Assembly: GCA_025331565.1 (NCBI GenBank)
Contig: JAFREQ010000011.1
Coordinates: forward strand, 13,722,001-13,786,000
Direction: 5' to 3'
Source: Holacanthus passer
Taxonomy: Eukaryota > Chordata > Actinopteri > Pomacanthidae
Length of the DNA stretch: 64,000 bases
Positions within the stretch are counted from its first letter, which is position 1; the number at the start of each line of letters is the position of its first letter. The translations under genes were made by a program, and so were the position numbers. Of the stretch, positions 1-10,911 are shown piece after piece. Below the pieces are notes generated by a model. The model ran no database searches, had not been told where the DNA came from, and saw nothing but the letters and a program-made list of their open reading frames with translations.

Positions 1-332
1 ATGTTTTATAAATGCATTTTTTCAAGGCTTTTAATAGTGATCTTAAACCTTCTGCACATAAAAAAAATAAGTAAACTGACTCTTTAAAGGTGAAGCTTCA
101 AACATAACTTTTGCTCTTCCAGTTAACCAATAGAAAACTTAAAATCTAAAAAGAAAACAGAAAGATTAAAATCACTAACAAGATATTTTTTTAATTAGAA
201 GTAAAATTCACCTTAAACCCACTTGTTAACAATAAAAATCTTTTCCTAAAGCTTGATTAATCTCAAATGTTATATCACAAACTTATACCTCAAATTATGC
301 AGTCCTGTGATAATAACTTAGATTATTTGTAC
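1..332. other. 5' part of cav3 intron 1
   Basis: AT-rich sequence immediately after the cav3 exon 1 donor on the minus strand. No open caveolin signature, repeat or RNA gene was recognised in it. Confidence 0.6.
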
Positions 333-443
333 CATGATCACATCCTCATTGATTTGCTTGGGGTCCCTGTTGTTGAGGTCGATCATGCTGGTGTGGCCGT
401 CTGTCCTGAGCGATGGCTCCTGGTTGTGGTTCACTTCAGCCAT
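333..443 (-). CDS. cav3: caveolin-3, first coding exon (partial gene)
   Basis: Caveolin-3 is the muscle caveolin, a hairpin membrane protein that oligomerises to build caveolae in the sarcolemma and T-tubules. Only the first coding exon is here: 37 codons starting at the ATG whose complement is at 441-443. It contains IDLNNRDPKQINED, which corresponds to the conserved DLVNRDPKNINED stretch before the caveolin signature. The exon ends in phase 0 at 333, followed by GTACAA. Human CAV3 exon 1 is 38 codons, also phase 0, and the next exon should start at the FEDVIAEP signature. CAV1 exon 1 is much shorter, so CAV3 is the better match. The signature exon is not found in positions 1-332 and must lie left of the window. 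The donor (GTACAA) is weaker than consensus. The last residue is Met where other family members have Lys. Downstream of a caveolin-2-like gene on the same strand. Confidence 0.8.
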
Positions 444-558
444 GGTCCTGCTCTCTGACTGAAGGAGCAGGCTGAAGCCGAAGCTGAGATAATGAAGTAA
501 GAGAGGCCTTGATGGGAGGCCGGGTGTGTGGCTGCAGTCAGAGCCGCAGAGGGCAGCG

Positions 559-631
559 GAGGGGCGTGACAGTTTATAAACTGAAACACCACTCAATGTT
601 ATTCCAATCCAGGAATGCCAGCCGGCAGCTG
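559..631 (-). promoter_or_regulatory. putative cav3 core promoter (TATA, M-CAT, E-box)
   Basis: On the minus strand upstream of the cav3 ATG (443) there is a TATA-like palindrome AGTTTATAAACT at 571-582, placed to give a 5' leader of about 100 bases. Further upstream lie an M-CAT-like CATTCCT (complement of 611-617), an inverted CCAAT (604-608 region) and a CAGCTG E-box at 626-631. A GC-rich GGAGGGGCG stretch is at 559-566. E-boxes and M-CAT sites are typical of muscle promoters, and caveolin-3 is known as a myogenin-responsive gene. The motifs are seen; their function is inferred. Confidence 0.4.
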
Positions 632-1877
632 CCAGCGATGACTGTCTCAGACTGTCAAAGATACAGAAGGAACTGCTGACACACCACATCGCCACCACAC
701 CACAAGTACTGGGACACACACACTCTCACATGCGATTGTCCATTATTTTGTACAAATGTGACAACTCCAACTGTGACCTAAAGCTTTTCACAAAGAGGGA
801 AGCAGGCTCATGGTGCTTTTCACGCTGCCATAAGAAGGTGCCATACTGCACAATAAATAGTCTGTACAGAAGTGCATGATCGATGATGAGATCATGTGGG
901 ATGTTTATTAATTTCATCCTACAAAGTGACAAAAAAGAAAAAGCATCACTTGAATATAAGCCTATATAAACCAATATAAAACCCAGGTGATTGAATATGC
1001 AGTTTAACAATAGCATGAATAAATATATGAATGTGATTATATTGTAAAATCTGTCCTGCTGACCTTCATATTATCCATGCAATAGCTGTGTAAGAGACAA
1101 TGACTTAAATATCTGTCCATATCCCAATAATGAGTCCAAAGTGAAGAATTACTAAATTGTAATGGCTTCATAGTTGTTTGGACGTAGATCCTGTTTCCTA
1201 CCTCATGTACATGTCTGTAGGATGCTTGATTAAACCCTCCTACTGGCTCTTCAGTTAATTTAACAGACTCATTATGTTTTGTGTTTAAACAGAATAACAT
1301 ACTTTAATCTATGGCTTTCAATGTCATTTCCTACTTTAAAAATACATTTCATATAAGTGGTTCTTCTTATCAACAGAACTAAATCTTAGGTTTGAAATCA
1401 GTCACAAAACCTTTGAATTAGTTTGTACATTTTTGTTCCTTGAGCTCTTTTAAAAATGAACAAAATATAAAACCAAACCAAAGTATTATGGCCTAAAGAT
1501 GATAAAACATTCAACTTGCAAAACAAATCACGCTGAAATAACTTCAAATGTTAAAAATGATCCAGAGTCGTAACTCCATTATGTTCATGTGTATCTGTGT
1601 GACAAAAAGTACTGGACACTTAACAAAAAAAGGCCACTTTCATTGTTGTCATTTTCTTCAAATCAATCATTGTAAGTTACTTTAAAAATTCTGATCTCAG
1701 TTGTTACATTGTTGTCCTCTTTTTGGTCTCACACAAGAATCACATCACCTCCTTTTTCTGACTGTTATCAGGTCTTAATTATTGATTAAAGGGCCACAAG
1801 TCTTGTATCATCATTTAAAAAAGGACCAGCAGCTACTGGACTTTGGCTTAACTGTGGAAAACATGTTGTTATAAACA
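632..1877. other. intergenic DNA between cav3 promoter and cav2-like 3' end
   Basis: AT-rich, without any reading frame resembling a known protein on either strand. The open frames here are short and lack splice-site or family support. No repeat was identified with confidence. Confidence 0.5.
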
Positions 1878-1883
1878 TTTTAT
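1878..1883 (-). other. polyadenylation signal AATAAA for the cav2-like gene
   Basis: TTTATT on the plus strand reads AATAAA on the minus strand, about 112 bases after the cav2-like stop codon at 1995-1997. The distance is normal for a short 3' UTR. Confidence 0.5.
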
Positions 1884-1994
1884 TTTGAATGACATATTAA
1901 AGAATCAAATATCAATGCCCACTCGGGCTCAGTCCACTAAAACACCGGTGCATTAGTGCACATGGCAAACAATCCCAGTCTGCATGTGTGAGTC

Positions 1995-4203
1995 TCATTC
2001 TTTGGCCAGATGTATGCTGAAGCCTCCACAGCATCTCCCAGCACTCAAGAGGAAAGGACGCACAATGACGTCCAGCACGATGCTCCACAGGCTCTGCAGC
2101 CAGCGGGTGCCGATAAGGATACACTGGACACAAGGACCAACCATCCTGTCAATGAAAGAAAAACCAAAATGTTTAATACTTCCACTTTTTTCTTTCATTT
2201 CCCCAAAACCTATACTTTCATAGCTTTAGTACTTCTTAACTTTGGGTCAAATCAGGATATGAGCGCATCTTGGTTCTTTTCAGCCATTTCACAATTCCTC
2301 TTTTTCCTCAGCACAGGATACACAAACACTATGTCCTTTAACAGACTTTCATTTAAACACATTTCTGAGTATAATTTTACCCTTATTTTCCAAAAATATA
2401 ACTTCACTCATCTGAGCATTATTCTGTTTTGTATCAAACCAATTAGTATTACTGGCAGCATACAGTCATATTATATAGTATATGATTGATTTGCAATTTG
2501 CATTGCACATCAGTACAAATGGGTAACTCACATGTGAAAGCAAGATGTCAAATCAGTGCAGCAGAGGATGACATATCCTGACTTTTAGTTCCTTATATGG
2601 GTCTAGCTTCAAAAATATTGGATCCTACATTTCCCATAATGCAACTCCTCCCTGCCTGATAAAACCCATGCCTTTTTTCAAACTTCTTGTAACCTGCACC
2701 AGAAAAACAGAAGATATAATATGACTGGTTTCACAGGCTGAATATTCCCCATGACACCAAACTGAACTATAAGTGTAAAATTGGTGGAGTGCCGCTTTAA
2801 TAGTATCGTAGCTTATGTTCCAAAACGGATATTTCTCAGAGGCCCGTTTCATCTCCAGGGGTTTAGGGGCCTGTTTAACTTCTGGTAGGGGTTCGCACTG
2901 AAATGTGTTCCAAAGTAAACAATTACTGGATGGAGTCTTTCCAGAAACAGTGTCCAGTTACTGTGGATAATCCACTGACTTTTGGTCGGTGGGTCCACCA
3001 CTTTGGTCCAGACTGAAACATTTAATCAATTATCAGATGGACAAACAAACACATGTACAAACAGTGAAGGTAACCAGAAGAAGAAGAATGACTTTGGTGA
3101 TCCTCTGACTTCCTTGAGAGCCACCAGCAGGTTGTCATTTTTTATCATTTTTGTTTTTAGTGACATGTCATGACTATTGGACATGAAGGATGGTGCAGAT
3201 GTAAATGTTGCCATGAGGATGAATCCCAAAGATCAAGTGATCCCCTGAAGTGATCACAATTTTTCACATAGCCAGTGAATCAACTCTGGCACAAAGTTTT
3301 GTAGATATATTCATGGTTCCCAGATGATATATCCTAATTACTTTGGTGATCAACTGGATTTTCCTCTAGTGTCACCATTTGTGGTTTTGAGCAAAATGTC
3401 TCAACAGCATTTACTGTTGCACTTACACTTTGGTTTCTGACTAAATACTCACAAAATAATGACATTCCCATCAGCCTCAGCTGTATTTTGTGTATAGTGC
3501 TCATAAGCAACCTCCGTGTTATTGGAAATGTTGTCCCCTTTGGCGTGATCCCAACCTACCAGATGTGGAAGCAGCTGAGGATGGCGAAGAGGAGACCAGA
3601 GAGAATTGACACGGGAATGGCCAGAAGCACTGTGACTATCCTGTAGATCCAAACCCTGGACACCTCAAACAAGGCATTACTCCAGATCCACACTCTGTCC
3701 CCACTGCGCACTGAAACCGGCTCGGCAATCACATCCTCAAACGTCACCTGGAGACACAGACAGAAAGTGGTGCTGATGCTACAGGAGTGAAAGCAATGTT
3801 CCTGTTGGACTTGATTCACCTTCAAAAATAAATGATATCCACTGGAGGGCAGTGCAATCAGTCGATAAGTTTCTTGATTCACATGTGCCAATGATTTAGC
3901 ACATGTGATTCACTGCAAATGCACAAATTATCCAAAAAGTAAGTTCAATAGAGCCACTGCAGGAGAGTGCAATACCTTGAGGCAGTCATTGATACCTCGG
4001 GGGTCTCTGACATTAATCAGAGGCTTGGTATCACTGATTTCCACTAGTGTCGACGTATGAATGTTCTCCTCTTCCTCCTGAGCAGGAGGGGCCCGCCACA
4101 GCATCTGAGGTTCATCCCCGTTATCATACTCATCAGGGTCGCTGGAGTCCCCCAGGTCAATCTCTACTTCCTCTGAATCTTCTCCTTTCATCATGGTGTC
4201 CAT
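1995..4203 (-). CDS. caveolin-2-like protein (3 exons, complete)
   Basis: Complete caveolin gene with coding exons 4203-3976, 3747-3560 and 2145-1995 (228+188+151 = 567 bases, 188 aa). All introns are GT/AG; phases 0 and 2 join cleanly, with Trp139 split across exons 2 and 3 (TG|G). Residues 1-76 are acidic and Glu/Asp-rich. The caveolin signature FEDVIAEP is at 79-86, a scaffolding-like segment with [14 protein letters not shown] at 94-107, and the hydrophobic hairpin at about 110-139. The C-terminal exon (PCVQ...[11 protein letters not shown]...HLAKE) resembles the caveolin-2 C terminus (PC.Q...W.QT.W...LD...LAQD) far more than caveolin-1 or -3. Caveolin-2 co-assembles with caveolin-1 in caveolae. 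Human CAV2 is 162 aa; the excess here is in the N terminus. It lies upstream of cav3 on the same strand, so it is not the classic cav2 next to cav1. Exon 1 starts at an ATG with an in-frame second Met at codon 4. Confidence 0.85.
2598..2815. repeat. dispersed teleost repeat in cav2-like intron 2
   Basis: This resembles a dispersed fish repeat: a 'ggatcctacatttcccataatgca' like segment is followed by a block ending 'ggtggagtgccgctttaa'. A related but diverged copy appears to lie at 12555-12660, sharing the 'ttaaagggg.ac' edge and 'ggatcctacat'. Family name not assigned. Confidence 0.4.
2998..3410 (+). repeat. dispersed teleost repeat ('ctttggtcc...ctttggtgatc' family), diverged copy
   Basis: Contains the recurrent phrases 'ccactttggtccagactgaa', 'ctttggtgatc', 'gaggatgaatcc', 'ttttcctctagtgtcacca' and 'gtggttttgagcaaaatgtc' in order. 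The same phrases recur at 35206-35345 (plus) and, reversed, at 59420-59580, so this is a dispersed family within the window itself. It is internally rearranged. It occupies intron 2 of the cav2-like gene. Confidence 0.6.
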
Positions 4204-6155
4204 CCAAACATGTGAAGAAAAGCACAGTCCAGAGAGCAGAGTGGGCGTCTGTCTCTTCCCCAGCTCAGACTGAGGCCGCTGACCGGACCCCTCAGCTGGC
4301 TGCGCAGCGAGGTTATATTGGGAACGTTACGGTGCCCTGGATGGTATTTGCAGATGGTCTTTCAAGTGAAGATCATTTTCCTGTGCTGTGGCAGGACAGG
4401 AAGGATAGAGAGAGGATATAAATACTCTAACTGTGGAGATGGCTCTGTGTACACTGATACACCCTGATCACACAGACAACGTGAGACGAATCCACAACTA
4501 TGAGAGCAAAGATAGAGTAAAGCAAAAGTTTACTGTGCACATCGTGTAACTTTAAACTGGGATATTTAACTAGTGATACATGTACCTCACTGATTCCATC
4601 CTTTCAAAGTCTCATTTTTACTTAAGGAAAATGTTTTTGTGTCAGAAAAGAGGTTGACTTGCAAGCCAACACTGCCTCCCTCTGACCTGTGATGGATATG
4701 AAGTCTCTTCTTCAGAGCAGTCAGATGTGCCATTGTTGTGCGAAACACTGACCTAATAACCGCCAGCGTGCATGTAAGATTAGTTTTAATCCCAAAAGAA
4801 TCAGATGTAGCGATTCTCACATACAACCCTAATCTCTTTAATGGGATTGGGATTGTTACAACCCACGCTGTCAGCAATAACTAAAAGTGCACAAAGAATT
4901 TGAGATGATGTCATTTAAGCTCAGCATAACAACATGATATGTTCTGTTTAGCAAATACTCCCATAATTCTTCATATTTGAAATAAGAGCTGCCACTGTAA
5001 CTTTATAGACTCTGTATTTGACACGTTTCACTGTTATTAACACATTTAACTTTTTTGACACATTTTTCATCATTTAACTGTAGTTCTGCTTTTCTGATAA
5101 GACATAGAATAAAGTGAAGGTAAGAGCTACTGTTTGCTGGTGAAAAATGATATGCTTCCTAGAGATATACTGCATGTATAACAAAAATTCATGTTTCACC
5201 TTTACAACCTCTTTTTTTTATGTATATACTCTTTTTTTTCAGAATTTAAGTATTTAACTCACGGATAAGAAAATGTTAAACCCTCCTCCCCTGCTGTCAC
5301 CAACAAATTAGACTATTCTTATGTTTCCCCTCCTCCCATGATTTCCACACTGTCCCATATAGAAACCAGCCAGTTGCTCAGCTGTGACAATACGTTCCCG
5401 GCTTGGTTTGTTCTTTCCAGTTCACCAGCAGCATCAATCACAATGCAGAAGCGACAGGAGATATAGTGCATGTTATCACTACATCCTACTCTGGGCCCCG
5501 ATAGTATGAAGAGCGTTCTCATGTCTCTACACTCTGTCTGGCGTAAAACATGTTTCGCAACATGCTTTTAAGAAAAACCCTTTCACCTCTGTCAACCTTT
5601 GGACCCATTATCCAGTCATCCTCACTGCTATTAATAGCTATGAATCCACAGTTAGACCTTATCAGACTCTTCTCAGCTACCAACCAGACCTTCATCACAA
5701 GGCCATCTCACACTGCTCTCATCATCTTCACCATATAATGAGCCGGCGCAACAGCTGGCAAGGTGATAATCTCATGAAATAAAGTAAATATGTAAAGTAC
5801 TTCCTGTTGATATGTCCTCACCTTATATTACCCAGCTCCTCCATCTGCAAAACTCAAATATCCTAAAATATTTAATTCAATTTTTGCTGGAAAAAATCAA
5901 AATGATTTCCATTTACTGCACATAACAAACCAAGCCTGTAACAAACTCTACGTCTGTCCAGAGTTTGACACTGGTGAGCTACAACAGTCTCCATGGTAAA
6001 GAGCGGCTGCTGGATGAAGACAAAGAGAGAACAAAGTGTATCGATGATGGAGAGTTTCCTGTGACTGTGCCGGAGACGACGGTATGCTAATGGACTGCAC
6101 ACCTCGCCAGATGGGGTTTGTTTGTGTCCGTGGCTGCACAGGTGAGGTCAGCAGT

Positions 6156-6158
<3 letters not shown>

Positions 6159-6205
<47 letters not shown>
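6159..6205. repeat. (TG)n microsatellite
   Basis: An uninterrupted run of about 23 TG units, followed by CAGAGAGTCAGAGAG. The open frame that runs through it encodes only alternating Cys-Val and is not a gene. Confidence 0.95.
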
Positions 6206-6206
<1 letters not shown>

Positions 6207-7563
6207 AGAGAGTCAGAGAGGAAGGAAAAGACAGATCATGAAGAAAGAGACAAAAAAACAAGAAAAAGACACATTTTCCTGATCATTGCACCCTGTTGTT
6301 TTATGATTCCCCCAAGATGTCACGCGATTTTAGGGAGGTTTCAAGAGAAGTTACTTGATGTGTGCGAATTTTCTAATTTTTGTGAATAGATTTCAACCTC
6401 TTGGCTTCATTTCAGAAAAAAAAAAGATTCAAGTACTTAGATCACATTTGTTAGAAGTTTTATTTTCTATGTTGGTGTTAAGGCCGCTGAAAAGTACTTC
6501 TCTACAACGTGAAATCATCATGAACAACAATCAAAGTTTAAGTTTAAGTCAATTCAAAAAACAGACAAAACAGCCTGTTAAATGTTCATGTTGCTCATAT
6601 TAAGAAGCTCCTTTGGAAAATAGGTTTTCAGAGCCTTTAACACACTATAACTCAACTGATTGGTAGGATGGCACTTTATTTAAGACAAAATACACAGTTT
6701 AATTCTGTTTTTTTTAGTCTTTTCTTTGCATATGTGACTGGTGTTGAATGTACAAGCTTCCCTTAGTTGCAGGTCCAGTCCAGCTGCCTCAGACCACAGA
6801 CACACAGACACACAGACACATATTAATCACACTCATATCGCTAAGTGGAGGAAATGTATATCTGTTTAAACCAGCGCTTCAACTGAACTCCAGCCACGGT
6901 TCATCCCCTCTGTTCCCATCGGCAGCAGCTTATTGGGGGGCATGAGGGATGTCAGACAGTGTTCCTGCTCAGCACCTGTCAGTCCAGCTGTTTTCAGTAC
7001 AATAGGTCAGACTGATTATTTGTCATGTCTAGTTAACAACGCAGTCACCGATTCACATGTTTATTTCCAGCTTTGGATTCTCTGTATAAAATCCCCCTCA
7101 AACACCAGCATCACCAAATGAATCAGCTGCAGTTCAGTTTCACATTATTACACTTTGTCGTGGACGTGAAATTAAGTTTGTATAAATGATCTCCATATAA
7201 TCTACATAACCAAAATCAGTGCATGAGATCTACTTGCTTCTGATGAAAAATATGGTGCCATCTATGAATTTTTCCTGGTATAAATCTAAAATAAGAAAGG
7301 CTAAAAATATACACAGGACCAAAACAGCTCATTGGTTTGATAGTGGCACAAACACAAATTTGACCGAGGACTCAGTCAGTAAAGCTGATGCTGAGGTGAG
7401 GCTTCAAAATGTTGTTACTGCTGTTTCCAAGCAGGATTATCTATGTGAATTTATGTAATTTGGCCAAAATTTGTCTCCTAATTTTTTGGCCACACTTTTA
7501 CGTTGAGGCATTTGAGCTAAAATTATATAACGTGGTCACTTTATGTTCTTTGCACTTTGCACA

Positions 7564-7594
7564 AATCTATCTATCTATCTATCTATCTATCTAT
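7564..7594. repeat. (ATCT)n microsatellite
   Basis: About seven to eight perfect ATCT units. The same motif forms an independent array at 48245-48278. Confidence 0.95.
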
Positions 7595-7860
7595 TAAAAC
7601 TCTTTGCCAATCCTGGATAAAAAGCTTTATTGGATCACATAATTCACACCTCCCTTCCACAAAGTAGAAATAATTCATAACTGAATGTTAAAATATTACT
7701 TCAAAATTTTGGGCAAATAACTTTAGTCACCTCCTTACTGAAAGTCAGATGAGACGCTTGATCCCGCTCTCACATCTATCTGTTAAATACGAAGCTGCAG
7801 CCAGCAGCCGACCATTTCTGTTGAGATTTCTCAGTTCAAAAGAGGACTCAAATGTAGTTG

Positions 7861-8230
7861 ACCAGACAGGCAAGGTGAAGAAACAAATGCGAGCTTTAAT
7901 AATGTAAAGCTGATATCAGTGAACAAAACAGGCAGGTAACATAAAGTGAGGGAGTCGGCAGAGGCAAGTCTAGAAACAAGGAGAAATACAAAAAAAAACT
8001 AAACAAGAGCAAACCTGAACAAAGGCAGGAATACAGACGAGGAACAAGAGCAACAAATGCAGATGGCCTGACAACTGAAAGAGGGAAAACCCACAGAGTA
8101 AATACACAAGGGACTAACTAGTGATGAAACACAGGTGATACAGAAAAGAGGTGGGAAAAAGACAAAGGCAGGAAGTAAACACAACAAACACACCTGAACA
8201 AAGATAAAATCCCGTAACCCTGAGGTTGCT
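7861..8230. repeat. probable dispersed teleost repeat, purine-rich on plus strand
   Basis: A long stretch of A/G/C-biased sequence with phrases such as 'aacaggcaggtaacataaag', 'aacacaggtga' and 'aggaagtaaacacaacaaac'. It resembles a widespread fish interspersed repeat in which short phrases built on AAACACAGGTGA recur. No terminal repeats or coding capacity were seen. The assignment rests on pattern memory only. Confidence 0.35.
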
Positions 8231-8340
8231 GAAAGAAATAATCTGTCACATAACCACCTGTAAACCATAATGAGAATTAGATATATAAAATATATTAGTG
8301 TTATATAATGAGATATAGTGTGCTTCATATTTAAACGAGA

Positions 8341-8419
8341 GACATGAGAGTGGTGTCAATCATCTAACTCTCTGCAAGAAAGCAAAGAATCCCCCAAAAT
8401 GTTGAACTACTCCTTTAAC
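8341..8419 (+). repeat. dispersed teleost repeat, 3' end copy
   Basis: Contains 'gacatgagagtggtgtcaat', 'catctaactctctgcaagaa' and ends 'aaaatgttgaactactcctt'. The end is shared with 45285-45306 ('aaaatgttgaattattcctt'). This matches the tail of a very common fish interspersed repeat. Confidence 0.55.
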
Positions 8420-9994
8420 AAGTGTTTTTTTTCCAGAGAGCCTGCAATAAGCACACTTGTGTCTCATCCTTGCTTTGGGTATATAATTCATTTGTAGGGA
8501 CCTGAGCTCAGTGAAGCTGGTTCGGCAGCCGTCCTGATACATGTCGTACATGAGGAAACTCACGCTGCTTCTGTTTGAGAGCAGGTCTGATGAAATAATG
8601 TGCTTCACTCTGTCAGACAGCGCCATCAATCACACCGTCTCCCTTTGATTCTTCAGGAGTGGTTCTCTCATTATCGCCGTCGTGTGCAACAACAGAGAAG
8701 CTCATCGAGTTTAAAGTAAAGCAGACGGCACGAGATGCAGGGGAACATCAAGTCTTTTCAGATTTACCGTTAAGTACAAATACCACGCTCGGTTCGGCTC
8801 GGGCCTCGAATTCTCATTTTCTATAGAGAGTGGGCTTGTGTTTGATCTGCGGTGAATATGCTTTGCAGAAGAGATGCACAGTTGATGTGATTGTCTTGAC
8901 TGAATAAAAGCCGCCATTGAGGTGGGAGGTCCTTCAGTTTAATTAGCAACTTACGAAGACTGCTCAGGCTCAAATATTCATTAGACTGAATCACACATTT
9001 TGAGCGATGAAACAGACAGCCAACGCTTTGAACCGTATTGTTATTGACCTTATAAAAACTTGTGATTGAGTATATTTTGATTTCTTTTTTAAGCATTATG
9101 GATTTCTTATGGAGTTCAGTGTTTGTAACAATTCCTTATAACCCTTAACATTCAGTTTTTTAGTCTTTAATATTGGAAATTTTATTCTAGTGTTTCATTG
9201 AATGATGCAAAATATTCAAACCCAATACTCTGTGTTTTTACAGCTGCACCATTCCATCAAATGGAAATATTCTAGATGTCATGTGCATCATTTTATACAC
9301 ATCTCTCCAGAAATTCAGACTTTGCAAACTTTCAGAATTAAAAATAAAGCTCTGCAGGTTTGAACAATGTTTGGATGCACAGCAGGACAGCAAAGCAGGA
9401 CTTGATAGGAATTGCACATTTCTCTATTTAATCTATTTATTTGTTTACCCATGTTTGTCGCTCTAAATGTTGTTTACAGGCTTCAGGAACATTTATCTCA
9501 GCGTGCGCTCTTCAGTTGTCACCATTTAACAACTTGTCTATCCCTTAAATCTAATCTGTGTGGAAGAGCTGCATATTCCCTCAAAATATCTCCACAGACA
9601 CATCAACATGTTACCATCTAACTCTCTGCACCGATTGAACTGTAATATTAATGATTAACACAGTTTGACAAGGTGTATGCATCCTTTTATGTGTACAGTA
9701 TGATAAAAAAATATGAATTCTTTCTTGTTAATCTGCCAGTGTACACATATTAAGAGGGTATTAGAGACAACCACTTCAGCTGTTATGAAATGGCATTTTC
9801 TCCTTATATAATCATGTGTTAACTGGGCTCAGTCTTAGTCACAGGCTTTTCATAAGTGGACACACGGACGACACGGAGGTCAGGACCTGGAGAGTCAGAG
9901 CTCATCTGCGCAGAGACAAACGCAGCAGAGGTGCACATGCAGGTTACTGCAGATGTCTACTCATAGTGACTGGAGAGTGATATGTTGTTTCACT

Positions 9995-10045
9995 TTTACA
10001 TTTGAAAGCATTTAGCTGGCACATTTATCCAAAAGGACTAGAGAG
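9995..10045 (+). repeat. short SINE-like core, diverged copy
   Basis: 'catttagctggcacatttat' followed by 'ccaaaaggact' matches, with substitutions, the 'catttagcagatgcttttat' plus 'ccaaagcgac' core at 27312-27342. This core is shared by many fish interspersed repeats. Confidence 0.5.
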
Positions 10046-10911
10046 TGAGCTCATGGATGGACAGGATACGTGATGGACTTTTAATGGGGCGTCTGGCTGT
10101 GGATCTCATGGTTACAGTCTGATCACTGTTACAGACTGTCCCTTGTATGATTAATGATTATTAATGAACACTGCTGTCAGAAAATACAGAATTATTATTA
10201 CTGGCCAATCGGATATAATTCTTGAACTGTCTTGCCCAGAGGCAGATAAGAGACATTTACATATTAGAATCAAATTCTTTCTTACTATGACCTACATAAA
10301 GGACCAAAGTAACCACTGTTTATTTGCACATTTAAAGAAATTAGAAACAGTTCTGAACAAAAACTGATGTGTCTCTTGAGTACAATAAATACATATTCCG
10401 GCACCATAAATACAACATGACAACATTAAATCACTTATAAGAATATTGCTGCTATATCGATACCTCACACTTGACCTGGACTCATATCTGAGTTTCACCT
10501 GTAGATCTGTCTACTGATTACATTTTCACGACTTACTATTCAAGTATAATGTGATTTCTGTGTTCAGTACTTTTTAATGAAATCGACGTACTGATTGCAG
10601 GTAAACAGTAACTTTGCTTCAGCAGCCAGTAGAAATAAAGTGTAACTTTATCGCTACTAGTTTTACCACAAATACAGTAACAATAATTTAAGAAACTACG
10701 TGCAATAGCTTTATATCCCAGTATTGTCTCTGAGTGTCATCAGAAAAGGAAAATGGTTTTATGATCGAAAAGTGTTTAGATCTCGATGCTGTATCTTAGC
10801 TTTTACTGTATACAGACATATTGCAGACAGTCATTAAGTACTGTTAACCCCTGTGTGATCGCTCTCATAGTCCTGCAGGCTGCTAATGCCGTGGCACAAA
10901 GTGAGGTATAT

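Larger units (their letters stand above)
4204..10911. other. intergenic DNA between the cav2-like gene and gpr62
   Basis: 6.7 kb without a supported gene. The first few hundred bases should include the cav2-like promoter: on its strand a CCAATATAACC stretch lies near 4312-4321 and a TATTTATA near 4414-4423. The rest holds a TG microsatellite (6159-6205), a CTAT microsatellite (7564-7594), and repeat-like blocks at 7861-8230, 8341-8419 and about 9995-10045, listed separately. Open frames such as 5319-5522 and 8360-8629 on the minus strand show no recognised family and no splice support. Confidence 0.5.

Noticed and set aside
2010..2489. 159-aa plus-strand frame
   Set aside because: Starts antisense to the cav2-like terminal exon and continues into AT-rich intron; no similarity seen.
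5319..5522. 67-aa minus-strand frame upstream of the cav2-like gene
   Set aside because: Looks protein-like in composition but I recognise no family and no adjoining exon.
6084..6389. 101-aa plus-strand frame
   Set aside because: Cys-Val run is the TG microsatellite; no real gene.
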